A DNA stretch of 64,000 nt from Dyella sp. 2HG41-7 (GTDB taxonomy: Bacteria > Pseudomonadota > Gammaproteobacteria > Xanthomonadales > Rhodanobacteraceae), in NCBI RefSeq assembly GCF_021390675.1, contig NZ_JAJEJV010000004.1, positions 3,844,001 to 3,908,000 on the forward strand. Reading direction: 5' to 3'. Within the stretch, counting starts at the first letter, position 1, and each line of letters starts with the position of its first letter. Shown piece after piece: positions 8,567 to 16,770 of the stretch. The notes beneath the pieces are model-generated. The model worked only from the letters and a program-made list of their open reading frames with translations. It searched no databases and had not been told where the DNA came from. A program made the translations under genes and the position numbers.

Positions 8567-10714
8567 TTACCAACCCGACGCATACACCAGATTGTAGGCG
8601 TTCAACGAACCGATACCGGTCGCGAAATCCCAGCCCGTGCTCGTGCCATAAGCCGGCGCATAGCTCGAGTTGGATGTGGACAACACACCATAGGTACCCG
8701 ACGGCTTGTAGCAGCTGTGCGTACCTGTGCAGTTCACATCCATATCGCCTTGGGTCACGTCGTAGAAGATGCACGAACTGCCCACGGTGTTGCCATTGCT
8801 GGAATTGCACGTCGCACTACCCGACGAACCGTACTCGGTGTTGGCCAACGAGTAATACACCGGGTTCGGATTGCCCGCGCCGCTGGTGAGGTTGTTGTGC
8901 TCGTTCACCAGCGCCTGAATGCCCGCCATGATGGGCGACGCGAACGACGTACCACCCGCGCCGGCCCAACCGCTCGGTGCACCCGTGCAGGCGACGCCGC
9001 CGCCGGCGGTGTTGGTGTAGCAGTAAACGTAGTAGTGACCCCACACACCATTCGCGGCGAACAGCGAGACGTCGGGAATATCACGCACGCCGTCGGACGG
9101 ATTGCCAAGGATCGATTGCCACGAAGGCTTCGCCGTACCTTTGCAGGTACCGCTCACCACGCCCGATGTGCTCGGAGTACCGCTTGCACAACCGCTAGGA
9201 CCGCCGCTACCCGACGCCGTCGTCAGATAGTTTCGGCCGGCAGTACTGTTGCAAGACCCGGTTCTGCCATAAGGCGTGGAATAACCCAACGCAGCCGTGA
9301 TCAGTTTGCTGGCGCACGAATCGTTCCACGGAATTTCCGGGATATACGACTTGGCCGAACCGTAGGTCGACGTGTTGGTGGAGTTCCAATACGTGCTGTT
9401 CGTGCCTGCGTACGTATCGCCAAAGTCGGTACCGCCCACCGCTACGTTGTAAGGCGTGGAGGCAAAGCCGCTTACGCCGATGCCATGCGTGGCATTCGCC
9501 TGGTCAGCATCACAGCTCGCCGCGCCTTCATCGCCGGAAGAAACAAACACCGACACACCTTCCGACGCCGCCTGCTGATAGGTGGAAATGTACGCAGCAT
9601 TCGCCGTAGCGCCATTCGCCGCTTCGCACTCGCCGTAGCTGATGCTCATGATCGTCGGCACCGACGCACCGTTGATCAGGTTCTGCACCGCGATCAAGCC
9701 GCCGAACGTGGTCGACGTATCCGCACACGACGCCAGTTCAAGCGCGGCACTCGGTGCGGCTGCGCCGGCGTACTCCACGTCCAACTCCGCTTCGCCGTCG
9801 TTGCCCGTCACGACGCCAGGATTCGTGCAGCTACCCGGATGCACCTGACTGAAGGTCGCCGTGGGCAACCCGAAGGTCGAACGGAACGTGGTGATGTCGC
9901 TGGTCGAATACACGTTGGTGTCTTCGATCAACACGATCGTTTGCCCAGTTCCGTTTACGCCCGCGCTGAACAACGGATTGAGGTTATAGATCGTCGCTAG
10001 ATCGGACGGCGTTACCGCCTGATAGGTGCTGGTGCCGCTGGTAAAGGTGTAGTCGCCATGCGGCTTGTAGTTCACGTGCGGGCGGAAGTCGTTCAACGAC
10101 ACCACGCCTTGTACGACGCCCGCGAACGCGGCCGGAATCTGCGGATTGCTCATATTGGCGATATGGTTCTCGCCATTGACGCTCAGATGATGCATCTCCG
10201 TACCGAAGGCCTGACGGACCTGTCCCGCCGTACCGGAAAAGTCGACCGTCATGCCGCTTTCGTACACGCGATTCACTGTGAAGCCCTGCTGCTTCAACCA
10301 GCTTGTGATCGCGTCGACGTCCATCTGCGAAGGGCCGTACTGTTCGCCGAATTGCGCGGCCGTCAACCATTGGTGGTAGTTGGGCGAACCCTTGGTGGTT
10401 TGTTGTTGCATCAGCGTTTCCAACGCCGCTTCGCGGTCGGCAGGACGCTTCAGCTGCAACAGCATGTGATCGAGCTGAATGGAATCGTCGACGCGACCGC
10501 GATCGTTGGCGGCGGTGGCGTGCGGCGAAACGTTACCCTCCAGCGTCACACGATTATTGTTGCTCGGCGCCTGCGTAATCTGCGGCTTGGACAACAAACC
10601 GATCGTGCCGGCGTGACTGCTCGCGGCATAGCTCGATGCAAGACTCACTGCCAAAACGGACAGCACAAACTTGGCAGCGCGGCGGCCGCCTGGACGTACG
10701 GATCCAAATCTCAC
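8567..10714 (-). CDS. S53 family (sedolisin/pro-kumamolisin) peptidase
   Basis: Secreted serine-carboxyl endopeptidase, 715 residues. The start is GTG 10714, because GGGGAG lies eight bases upstream and a signal peptide (RRAAKFVLSVLAVSLASSYA, cleavage near SSHA/GTIG) follows at once; the open frame continues 101 codons upstream without these signs. The activation domain spans about residues 80-220. Catalytic residues fit the family: Glu308 and Asp312 (EAELD), Asp395 in SSGDEG, and the nucleophile Ser590 in GGTSFASP. The RDIPDVS segment before the nucleophile and WDFATGIGSLN at the C-terminus are typical. Cys-rich loops suggest disulfides. Such enzymes self-activate at low pH and digest external protein. 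It is complete, unlike the S53 gene at the window start. Confidence 0.94.
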   Translation of the reverse strand: MRFGSVRPGGRRAAKFVLSVLAVSLASSYAASSHAGTIGLLSKPQITQAPSNNNRVTLEGNVSPHATAANDRGRVDDSIQLDHMLLQLKRPADREAALETLMQQQTTKGSPNYHQWLTAAQFGEQYGPSQMDVDAITSWLKQQGFTVNRVYESGMTVDFSGTAGQVRQAFGTEMHHLSVNGENHIANMSNPQIPAAFAGVVQGVVSLNDFRPHVNYKPHGDYTFTSGTSTYQAVTPSDLATIYNLNPLFSAGVNGTGQTIVLIEDTNVYSTSDITTFRSTFGLPTATFSQVHPGSCTNPGVVTGNDGEAELDVEYAGAAAPSAALELASCADTSTTFGGLIAVQNLINGASVPTIMSISYGECEAANGATANAAYISTYQQAASEGVSVFVSSGDEGAASCDADQANATHGIGVSGFASTPYNVAVGGTDFGDTYAGTNSTYWNSTNTSTYGSAKSYIPEIPWNDSCASKLITAALGYSTPYGRTGSCNSTAGRNYLTTASGSGGPSGCASGTPSTSGVVSGTCKGTAKPSWQSILGNPSDGVRDIPDVSLFAANGVWGHYYVYCYTNTAGGGVACTGAPSGWAGAGGTSFASPIMAGIQALVNEHNNLTSGAGNPNPVYYSLANTEYGSSGSATCNSSNGNTVGSSCIFYDVTQGDMDVNCTGTHSCYKPSGTYGVLSTSNSSYAPAYGTSTGWDFATGIGSLNAYNLVYASGW

Positions 10715-11340
10715 GTTCAATTCTCCCCACGGAGTTTGTGTAAGAAAGGGTGCTCGCGCAGCTGACATGCGTCCCGTGTTGGCGGCGGCGTCACGAAGCC
10801 ACGATGCACCAAACGAAAATCCACAATCACGCATTACTTCGATGTACGACTGCTTAGGTCTTCCCTCGATACCTCTCAACGCAGTAACAAGACGATTGCT
10901 ACGCGTGCACGCGTTGCGCGTCTTCTTTTTTCCCCTGCGATGTAGTTCTAACACGCGACTTCCGTAGTCGATAGATGACAACGGCATGACACAGATCACA
11001 AAAATTTGTAGGCGCAAAATGTTGTGGCAACGCCTGCATCAAGCGCATGCGCATCGATTCGCTATCAAGCATCGAGATTCACGACGAGTTTCTCGATAGA
11101 AATTTTCCTATCGTCGTTATCTCCCGCATTTTCGCCACATCGATGCAGCGATCCATCGTTTTCGACGTGCGTTTATTGAAATCATTCGTTATAAATCCGC
11201 GCGCACAACGAACGATGTGCACGATTGCCATCGCAATTTGATGCGGCGACTTTTTCGTGACGACTTCGTGAAGAAATGAAACGCCGGCGACTCACGCACG
11301 CATGGAGCGCATGCACTCGACCCTCATCACAACGAATCTC
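10715..11340. other. 626-bp intergenic region, no supported gene
   Basis: Upstream region of the S53 gene and downstream of the TonB-dependent receptor. Apart from the CRP-like site it is AT-richer than its surroundings (especially 11050-11300). Short open frames on either strand show no recognisable protein or ribosome binding site. No T-tailed hairpin was seen after the receptor gene. Confidence 0.55.
10985..11000 (-). promoter_or_regulatory. Possible CRP/Clp-like site upstream of the S53 gene
   Basis: Minus-strand reading TGTGA-TCTGTG-TCATG matches the CRP consensus TGTGA-N6-TCACA in 8 of 10 positions. It lies about 270 bases before the S53 start. In xanthomonads the CRP-like protein Clp activates extracellular protease genes, which makes the site plausible, but one such match can arise by chance. 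Confidence 0.3.
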
Positions 11341-13734
11341 TCAAAGACTCACGGTACCGCTCAGCAGGTACGTTCGATGATTGCGAAGCGGCACAAACGT
11401 CTCGTCGAACACCGGGCTATAGAGCTGACGACCGAGCAAATTTTTCACACCGAATGTGAGGCTCCAACTTGCAGTGCGATAGAACACATTGGCCGCCACA
11501 TCGGCTTGCCCCGGTATATGGATATACGCGCTGCCATCGGAAAACTGACCCAAACTTCGACTGCGCGCGAGCACCCCGCCCGCCACGCCAAATCCACGTA
11601 GCGCACCCAAAGGAAAACAGTAACTGGCCCATAAATTGAAGCGCTGTTTCGGCTCGCCTGTCGCCGGCGTTCCGTCGTTATTGCGAACCGAAGCGCGCGT
11701 ATAGGCCGTGCTTACGCTGACGTTCGACGTCACCTTTCCGTTGAATTCCACCTCGATGCCTTTGTTCGATTGCCCTGGACCGCTAACGATGTAATACGGC
11801 GGCTGCAACGACAAAAGATCTTCGCTGTGATCCAGCATGATGCGATAGGCAGCCACGGTCAGACGCGCGCGATCCTGAAAAAGATCGAATTTCGCGCCGG
11901 CTTCAATCTGCCGCGACAACGACGGCGGTAAGGGACGTCCGTCCTTGCCCAGGTACGTATCGGGCTGAAATCCATTGGACGAATTTCCATACAACGACAT
12001 GTTCGGCGTGAGCTTGTAGACCAGGCCGAAGTTGGGTACCCAATGTGTTTTATGCAAATTCCACGGCGAGCCGTCCGGATACGTCGTTTGAATTTCATAA
12101 CTCGTGCGCCGTACGGCCAACAGCACATTCCAATGCATGCCGAGACTTATTTGATCCTGAAGAAACACCCCGCTTTCTTTCGTCCACGGACTGCCGGAAA
12201 AATAACCTGCCGCATAGTCGCTGGATGACAATACCGACGTAGGCGGCGGCAATACGCCGCCCGTGAAGACGTTGTACGTTACGTTCGGGCCAAACGCATC
12301 GAAACCGTTGCCGTCCTGGATACGCGAGTAATCGAAACCAAGCACCCATGCATGCTGCATCCAACCGTGACCCAACGTTGCGGTCACATCGTTCTGCAAC
12401 GTGTAGTACGTGTCGGAAGAGTGATATCGCTCAGCTGCAGCCGTCGTGTCGCCCGAAGGCTGCATGCCCGACAACGACCAATCCTGCAGATCGATCGACT
12501 CGCGCACATATTGCGCGCGACTGCGGAAGGTAAAGATGTCGTTGAATCGATGCTCCAATAAATAGAACAGCCGACGCGTTTCCACTGCCGTACGATCGTT
12601 GGGATTGTCCAGCAGCAACCCCGGCGGCGAAGCCGTACCGACGGTGTCGCCCAGCAACACCGTATGATCGGGGATGGGCATGTGATTCGTCATCCACGAA
12701 AGCCCGGCGATCACCGTGGTGTTGGGCGTCGACCAGCCGATGGATGGCGCGATATAGCGATTGCGCTGACCTCGCATACCTTGCGGCGTGCGATCCGCCG
12801 CATCGCCATTCATCACCAACCGATACGTCAGCGTGCGACTGTCGCTCAGCGCACCCGCGAAATCGACGCCTAGTTGCTTCTCGCCATGGTCGCCTAGGGA
12901 AAACATCAGCTGATGGATAGGCTCGCTTTGCGGCTTCTTCAACACCACATCGATCAAGCCGCCAAAATTGTTGTAAGCCGACGTATCGCCAAGAATCGCC
13001 TGCGGTCCTTTCAAAACCTCCACACGCTCCACGCCGATCATCGGCGGATAATCGCCGACGGCAAGCACGTTATTCGGCATGCCGTCCGTCATACCATTGC
13101 CGGCGATAAACCCCCGCACATCGAAGATCGGCAACCCGCTCGAACCGTCGATGTACTCCGCGCCGGCGACATTGCGGATCGCATCGGCGATCGTCTGCAC
13201 CTGCTCGGATTGCAAAAGACTCTGCGTAACGATGCCAACCGATTGGGGCACATCGATCGGATCGGAAAGTGTGCGCGTCGGACCGCTGCTTACATCCGCC
13301 ATAAAGCCTGCATCGCTACCCACCAGACCAATCGCCTGAATCGGCGGCAGCAACTTCGCCGACGTTGACGTTGGAGCGCTCTTGCTTGGCGGCACGGACG
13401 CCGACGCAAGCGGCTTCACCACCACCGTGCGCGCGTCGACGAACACGAAACTCATCTTCGTGCCTTCGAGCAACTGCGCGAGCGCGACGTTCGGTGCGAA
13501 CGTACCGTTCACCGCACGCGAACGTAGCGCATCGACCGTTTGGCTCGCTGTCAGCACCTGCACATTGGCCTGCTTGCCAAAAGCGATCAACGCCGTAGCA
13601 AGCGACTGAGCAGGTATCGCGAAACGCATGCCGACCGATTGCTCCGCTGCGCGAACCGGGCTACTGCAAACCGCCCCTGCAGCTAACACCAACGTCAGGC
13701 AGCCGTAAGCGGGCAGCCAGGCAAACCGGCTCAT
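11341..13734 (-). CDS. TonB-dependent siderophore receptor with signalling (STN) domain
   Basis: Outer-membrane transducer-receptor of 797 residues. A signal peptide (LTLVLAAGAVCSSPVRA, cleavage before AEQSVG) is followed by an STN domain at about residues 33-105 (FAIPAQSLATALIAFGKQANVQ), the segment that contacts a FecR-type protein in the periplasm. The plug at about 150-260 includes DVPQSVGIVTQSLL and the ADAIRNVAGAEY motif of siderophore receptors. The rest is a 22-strand barrel ending in YLLSGTVSL, with Leu instead of the usual terminal Phe. The ligand, probably a ferric siderophore, is not identifiable; the STN domain suggests it also reports ligand binding to the FecR/FecI pair just upstream. 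It is the last gene of virK-fecI-fecR-receptor, 148 bases after fecR, enough space for its own sigma-dependent promoter. Confidence 0.93.
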   Translation of the reverse strand: MSRFAWLPAYGCLTLVLAAGAVCSSPVRAAEQSVGMRFAIPAQSLATALIAFGKQANVQVLTASQTVDALRSRAVNGTFAPNVALAQLLEGTKMSFVFVDARTVVVKPLASASVPPSKSAPTSTSAKLLPPIQAIGLVGSDAGFMADVSSGPTRTLSDPIDVPQSVGIVTQSLLQSEQVQTIADAIRNVAGAEYIDGSSGLPIFDVRGFIAGNGMTDGMPNNVLAVGDYPPMIGVERVEVLKGPQAILGDTSAYNNFGGLIDVVLKKPQSEPIHQLMFSLGDHGEKQLGVDFAGALSDSRTLTYRLVMNGDAADRTPQGMRGQRNRYIAPSIGWSTPNTTVIAGLSWMTNHMPIPDHTVLLGDTVGTASPPGLLLDNPNDRTAVETRRLFYLLEHRFNDIFTFRSRAQYVRESIDLQDWSLSGMQPSGDTTAAAERYHSSDTYYTLQNDVTATLGHGWMQHAWVLGFDYSRIQDGNGFDAFGPNVTYNVFTGGVLPPPTSVLSSSDYAAGYFSGSPWTKESGVFLQDQISLGMHWNVLLAVRRTSYEIQTTYPDGSPWNLHKTHWVPNFGLVYKLTPNMSLYGNSSNGFQPDTYLGKDGRPLPPSLSRQIEAGAKFDLFQDRARLTVAAYRIMLDHSEDLLSLQPPYYIVSGPGQSNKGIEVEFNGKVTSNVSVSTAYTRASVRNNDGTPATGEPKQRFNLWASYCFPLGALRGFGVAGGVLARSRSLGQFSDGSAYIHIPGQADVAANVFYRTASWSLTFGVKNLLGRQLYSPVFDETFVPLRNHRTYLLSGTVSL

Positions 13735-13882
13735 GACATGCGTGAACTCCGCGAGAAATCACGAGTGTGACACGCGGCGTTTCGATTGGCACGTGCTTGC
13801 GATACGAAACCTGCCGATTGATAGCGATACCAATATCCGGGCTTGCTGCAAACTTTCAAATCACCGTTTCAGCGGCGCTGCA

Positions 13883-14884
13883 TCAATGGTGCGTGGAACG
13901 CTGCGCATCCGAAAGAACGACGCCATTGGATTGCTTGGTCACACGTACCGGAAAGACCTCCGGCAATGCATGTAGCCAACCGTCCATCGCATCGACGCGA
14001 ACCGTCCCGGTGTAATGCAGTTGGCCCAGATCGGCATCGGCGACATGCAACGGCGTGCGGGTGTAGCGATTCAAATTGTCGACCACCACGCTCAACGGCT
14101 CGTCGATAAATTCCAGGCGGTCGTCGCGCCATGCCGTCGCTTGCTCCGCCGCCATGCTGCCGACGGTCATGCTCGACGCATTCGGATCGTAGGAAACGCG
14201 CTGACCCGCGACCGCCTCCAGCGTCGCCTGTGCGCCGGCTCCGGAGCGACGATCAGCAATGGCTACGCGCCCCTGTGTAATCGCGATCGCCACACGATCG
14301 CCCGTACGGCGAACGTCGAATGCCGTGCCGATATCGCGCACCGCGACATCGCCTGCCGTCACGACGAACGGATGGGCCTCGTCGTGCACCACCTGAAAGT
14401 ACGCCTCGCCACGACTGAGTTCGACACGTCGCTGGTCGCCATCGAATCGCACGGTGATCGCGGATGCCGCGCCCAACGCCACCTTCGACCCGTCGGGCAA
14501 CGTGATGTCGCGGTTTTGCGCGATGTCGCTTTGATAGGTTTGTGTGGCGACGCCCGCGCCCATGCGCGTCCACGCGACGTATCCGGCGCCGGCCAACACC
14601 GCCGCCAAGATCGACGCGGCCGCGGCCATAGGAACCCATCGGCGCTGCGGCGAAACCGGGCGCGCAAAGGCATTGATCAGGCCCTGGCGCGAAACGCGGT
14701 CGAGTTTGCTCAACTGCTCGCCCAAATCGTTCATGCGCTCGAACACTTCCAGATGGCGCGGATCCTGATCGGTCCACGCCAGCCACTGCTCGAATGTCTC
14801 GCTATCGTTCGCCTGCGGCTCGCGCAGCCGCACCCACCAATCGGCGGCAGCGCGTACGACGTCGTCATGCTGTTTGATCGCCAT
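13883..14884 (-). CDS. FecR-family anti-sigma factor / signal transducer
   Basis: Inner-membrane protein that holds or activates the ECF sigma factor in response to the receptor. ATG 14884 overlaps the sigma-factor stop as TAATG, giving 333 residues. The N-terminal DUF4880-type segment (ADWWVRLREP, then FEQWLAW and HLEVFERM, residues 13-50) is cytoplasmic. One membrane helix lies at about 84-105. The periplasmic FecR domain follows (ITLPDGSKVALGAASAI, VELSRGEAYFQV, PFVVTAGDVAVRDIGTAFDV). The C-terminus (WRDDRLEFIDEPLSVVVDNLNRY) is the STN-like end that meets the receptor. Translational coupling to the sigma gene is normal for this class. Confidence 0.93.
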   Translation of the reverse strand: MAIKQHDDVVRAAADWWVRLREPQANDSETFEQWLAWTDQDPRHLEVFERMNDLGEQLSKLDRVSRQGLINAFARPVSPQRRWVPMAAAASILAAVLAGAGYVAWTRMGAGVATQTYQSDIAQNRDITLPDGSKVALGAASAITVRFDGDQRRVELSRGEAYFQVVHDEAHPFVVTAGDVAVRDIGTAFDVRRTGDRVAIAITQGRVAIADRRSGAGAQATLEAVAGQRVSYDPNASSMTVGSMAAEQATAWRDDRLEFIDEPLSVVVDNLNRYTRTPLHVADADLGQLHYTGTVRVDAMDGWLHALPEVFPVRVTKQSNGVVLSDAQRSTHH

Positions 14885-15408
14885 TACGGCATCTCCTTCT
14901 CGTCGACGCGCGCGCGGCAATGCGCCAGCGCGTTAGCGACGTGGTAGCGCACCATGCGCTCGCTGAGTTTCATCGTTCGCGCAACCGTTCCGAAGTCGCG
15001 CCCCTCGATCACATGCATCACAAATGCCTGGCTGGCCTTGGCGGGTAGCTCGCGCAGCGCGTGACGAATGCCGGCCGCCTGCTCCACCGCCATGGCGTGG
15101 TGTACAGGGCTGTGCTCGTCCATCGGCTCGTCCTGCGATTGCGCGATGGAAAAGTCGCTGCGTACCTTGCGCTTGCGCATAAGATCGGTGGCGAGGTTTG
15201 CGGCCACCGTGAACAAATAGCCGCGCAGCGACTCTACGTCCTCGCGGTTTTCCATCGTCAGCATGCGCAAATATGCTTCCTGCGCGACCTCCTGCGCATC
15301 CGACAACGAATGGAGGCGGCATTGAAGAAACGCGATCAGGGCACGACTGTGCTCCCTGAAGAGCTTTTCGATGTCGCTCACGTGCACGGTTAGCGTCACA
15401 GTGCTCAT
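14884..15408 (-). CDS. ECF RNA polymerase sigma factor, FecI type
   Basis: 174-residue extracytoplasmic-function sigma factor. Region 2 is at about residues 15-80 (FREHSRALIAFLQCRL, DAQEVAQEAYLRML, LRGYLFTVAANLATD), region 4 at about 115-165 (LRELPAKASQAFVMHVIEGRDFGTVA then MKLSERMVRYHV). The two regions are joined by a short acidic linker. Family knowledge says it would transcribe the receptor gene once FecR passes on the ligand signal. The start lies only three bases after the VirK-family gene stop, and its stop overlaps the fecR start. A nearby Fur box was looked for and not convincingly found. Confidence 0.94.
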   Translation of the reverse strand: MSTVTLTVHVSDIEKLFREHSRALIAFLQCRLHSLSDAQEVAQEAYLRMLTMENREDVESLRGYLFTVAANLATDLMRKRKVRSDFSIAQSQDEPMDEHSPVHHAMAVEQAAGIRHALRELPAKASQAFVMHVIEGRDFGTVARTMKLSERMVRYHVANALAHCRARVDEKEMP

Positions 15409-15411
15409 GCC

Positions 15412-16566
15412 CTATAGCCCGTGATAAGAGCCTGCCACAATTGCCGATAGCGTGCGCAGCGATGCCGGCACACGCGCCGGGACAGGCTGAATCTCAGGCT
15501 CTGGCTGTGCCAAGGCCTGAATCAACATATGCTCTGCTTGCCGGCGTAACGCTTCGCGTCGACGAAATGCGGCGCGGTGGTTGCTCGGCACCTCCGCTTC
15601 GGTTTTATGTGCTTGAGAAGACGGCAATGCAAACCAGCCGCCGCCGATGCGCCGGCCATGCTGCTCTTTCCAGAATGCGTCGTAGTCCGAATAAACCGGA
15701 CGACCGCTGCGGCGCAGCGGATGCGCGTCGTTGCTGATCGCCACCAGTTTGTCGATACCGTAGTGACGCGCAAACGCATAGACCAGCGACAACATTAGGT
15801 GCTTGGGGCGCATGCCGTGCAAATTGCGCGTCAATGCACGCACCACGTCACGGGCGTCAGCGCCGCGCGGCCCTTGCAGACATCCGATCATCAAGCTCGG
15901 CTTCTCGTCGGCGACGGTAAAGATAATGCTGTAGAGCGGCACGTCATCCGCATCGCAAAGCTGCAGGCCCAGTTCGCCCTCGCAGCCTTTTAAAATCGGC
16001 GGGCGCAGGCAAAGTTTCAACAGGGAGCCGTCCTTGGCCGTCAGGCTTCCCAAATCGGCGTGGCCGTTGACATAGACGCGCTCGAACAAATCGCGCGGCA
16101 AATGCGCCAACGCAAAACGATAATGTTGCTGCAGGTAATTCAGGCGATCGCTACGGCGCCACGTGGCGTTGATAAAGCGATGCATGTGTCGCTCCAACAA
16201 ACGCGGATCGCGCTGACGGTAGACACCCATCGCGGGATGTGCGTCGACAAAGGCGAGAAAGCAGGTATGCCGCACAGGCATGCACGCACTACGCACGAGG
16301 TATTTCATGCCCGTAACGCTGCGCTTGTACCAAGGTCCGGTCCAGTCCTGGCGGTTGCGCAGCGATTGCAACGTATTCGCCAGCGGCCTGGAACGCCAGG
16401 CTTCCAAAACATCCGCGCCACTGCGGAGCAACGCCGCGCGGACGCGTTCCGCCAGTGATGTGCCATGCGGCAATCGGCGGATGTCGGGCACGTAAACGCC
16501 CGGCGGCAAAAAGGCTTCCATGCCCAATCCCAGGACGCCTGCGGGCGGTTGGTTTGACTTGTTCAA
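15412..16566 (-). CDS. VirK/YbjX family (DUF535) protein
   Basis: 384-residue cytoplasmic protein with the DUF535 pattern: WYKRSVTGMKYLVRSACMP, FAFVDAHP-like segment (FLAFVDAHPAMG), RDPRLLERHMHRF, then PPILKGCEGELGLQL, LYSIIFTVAD, IGCLQGPRG and the C-terminal HYGIDKLVAISNDAH-R-YSDYDAFW region. Members in Shigella and Salmonella (VirK, YbjX) are linked to virulence-protein display and envelope peptide resistance; the biochemical activity is unknown. The chosen start is TTG 16566, with GAGG eight bases upstream; ATG 16521 (MEAFLPPG) is an alternative and would shorten it by 15 residues. It is the first gene of an operon with FecI and FecR homologues, an unusual place for this family. Confidence 0.87.
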   Translation of the reverse strand: MNKSNQPPAGVLGLGMEAFLPPGVYVPDIRRLPHGTSLAERVRAALLRSGADVLEAWRSRPLANTLQSLRNRQDWTGPWYKRSVTGMKYLVRSACMPVRHTCFLAFVDAHPAMGVYRQRDPRLLERHMHRFINATWRRSDRLNYLQQHYRFALAHLPRDLFERVYVNGHADLGSLTAKDGSLLKLCLRPPILKGCEGELGLQLCDADDVPLYSIIFTVADEKPSLMIGCLQGPRGADARDVVRALTRNLHGMRPKHLMLSLVYAFARHYGIDKLVAISNDAHPLRRSGRPVYSDYDAFWKEQHGRRIGGGWFALPSSQAHKTEAEVPSNHRAAFRRREALRRQAEHMLIQALAQPEPEIQPVPARVPASLRTLSAIVAGSYHGL

Positions 16567-16680
16567 GACGTACGCCTCGGAGAAACGACTGCAATTCCTC
16601 TAAAGACGTTTCGGTGGCGCGTTTTTGAAATGGATTTGCGACGGCGCGATCTGTCAGCTCACCGCAAGACATAGTCATTC

Positions 16681-16765
16681 GTCGCCCCGGCGAACGCCGG
16701 GGCCCACTGACTTCGATTCTTTCGTAACGACAAAGACGCTAGGCCCCGGCCTTCGCTGGGGCGAC
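16681..16765. repeat. REP-like paired palindrome (GC-rich variant)
   Basis: A 24-base unit at 16681-16704 (itself a hairpin, GCCCCGGCG-aa-CGCCGGGGC) is repeated in inverted orientation at 16742-16765 with two mismatches, 37 bases apart. It lies just beyond the stop of the OprM-type gene, so it may also end transcription. Related units with the core ATTCCGGCGA occur at 24146-24264 and inside imuA. Confidence 0.85.
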
Positions 16766-16770
16766 GGAAG

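Noticed and set aside
13735-13882. Fur box or FecI-type promoter before the TonB-dependent receptor
   Set aside because: A GATATTGGTATCGCTATCA-like stretch was seen but matches the Fur consensus at only about half of positions; no clear -35/-10 for an ECF promoter.
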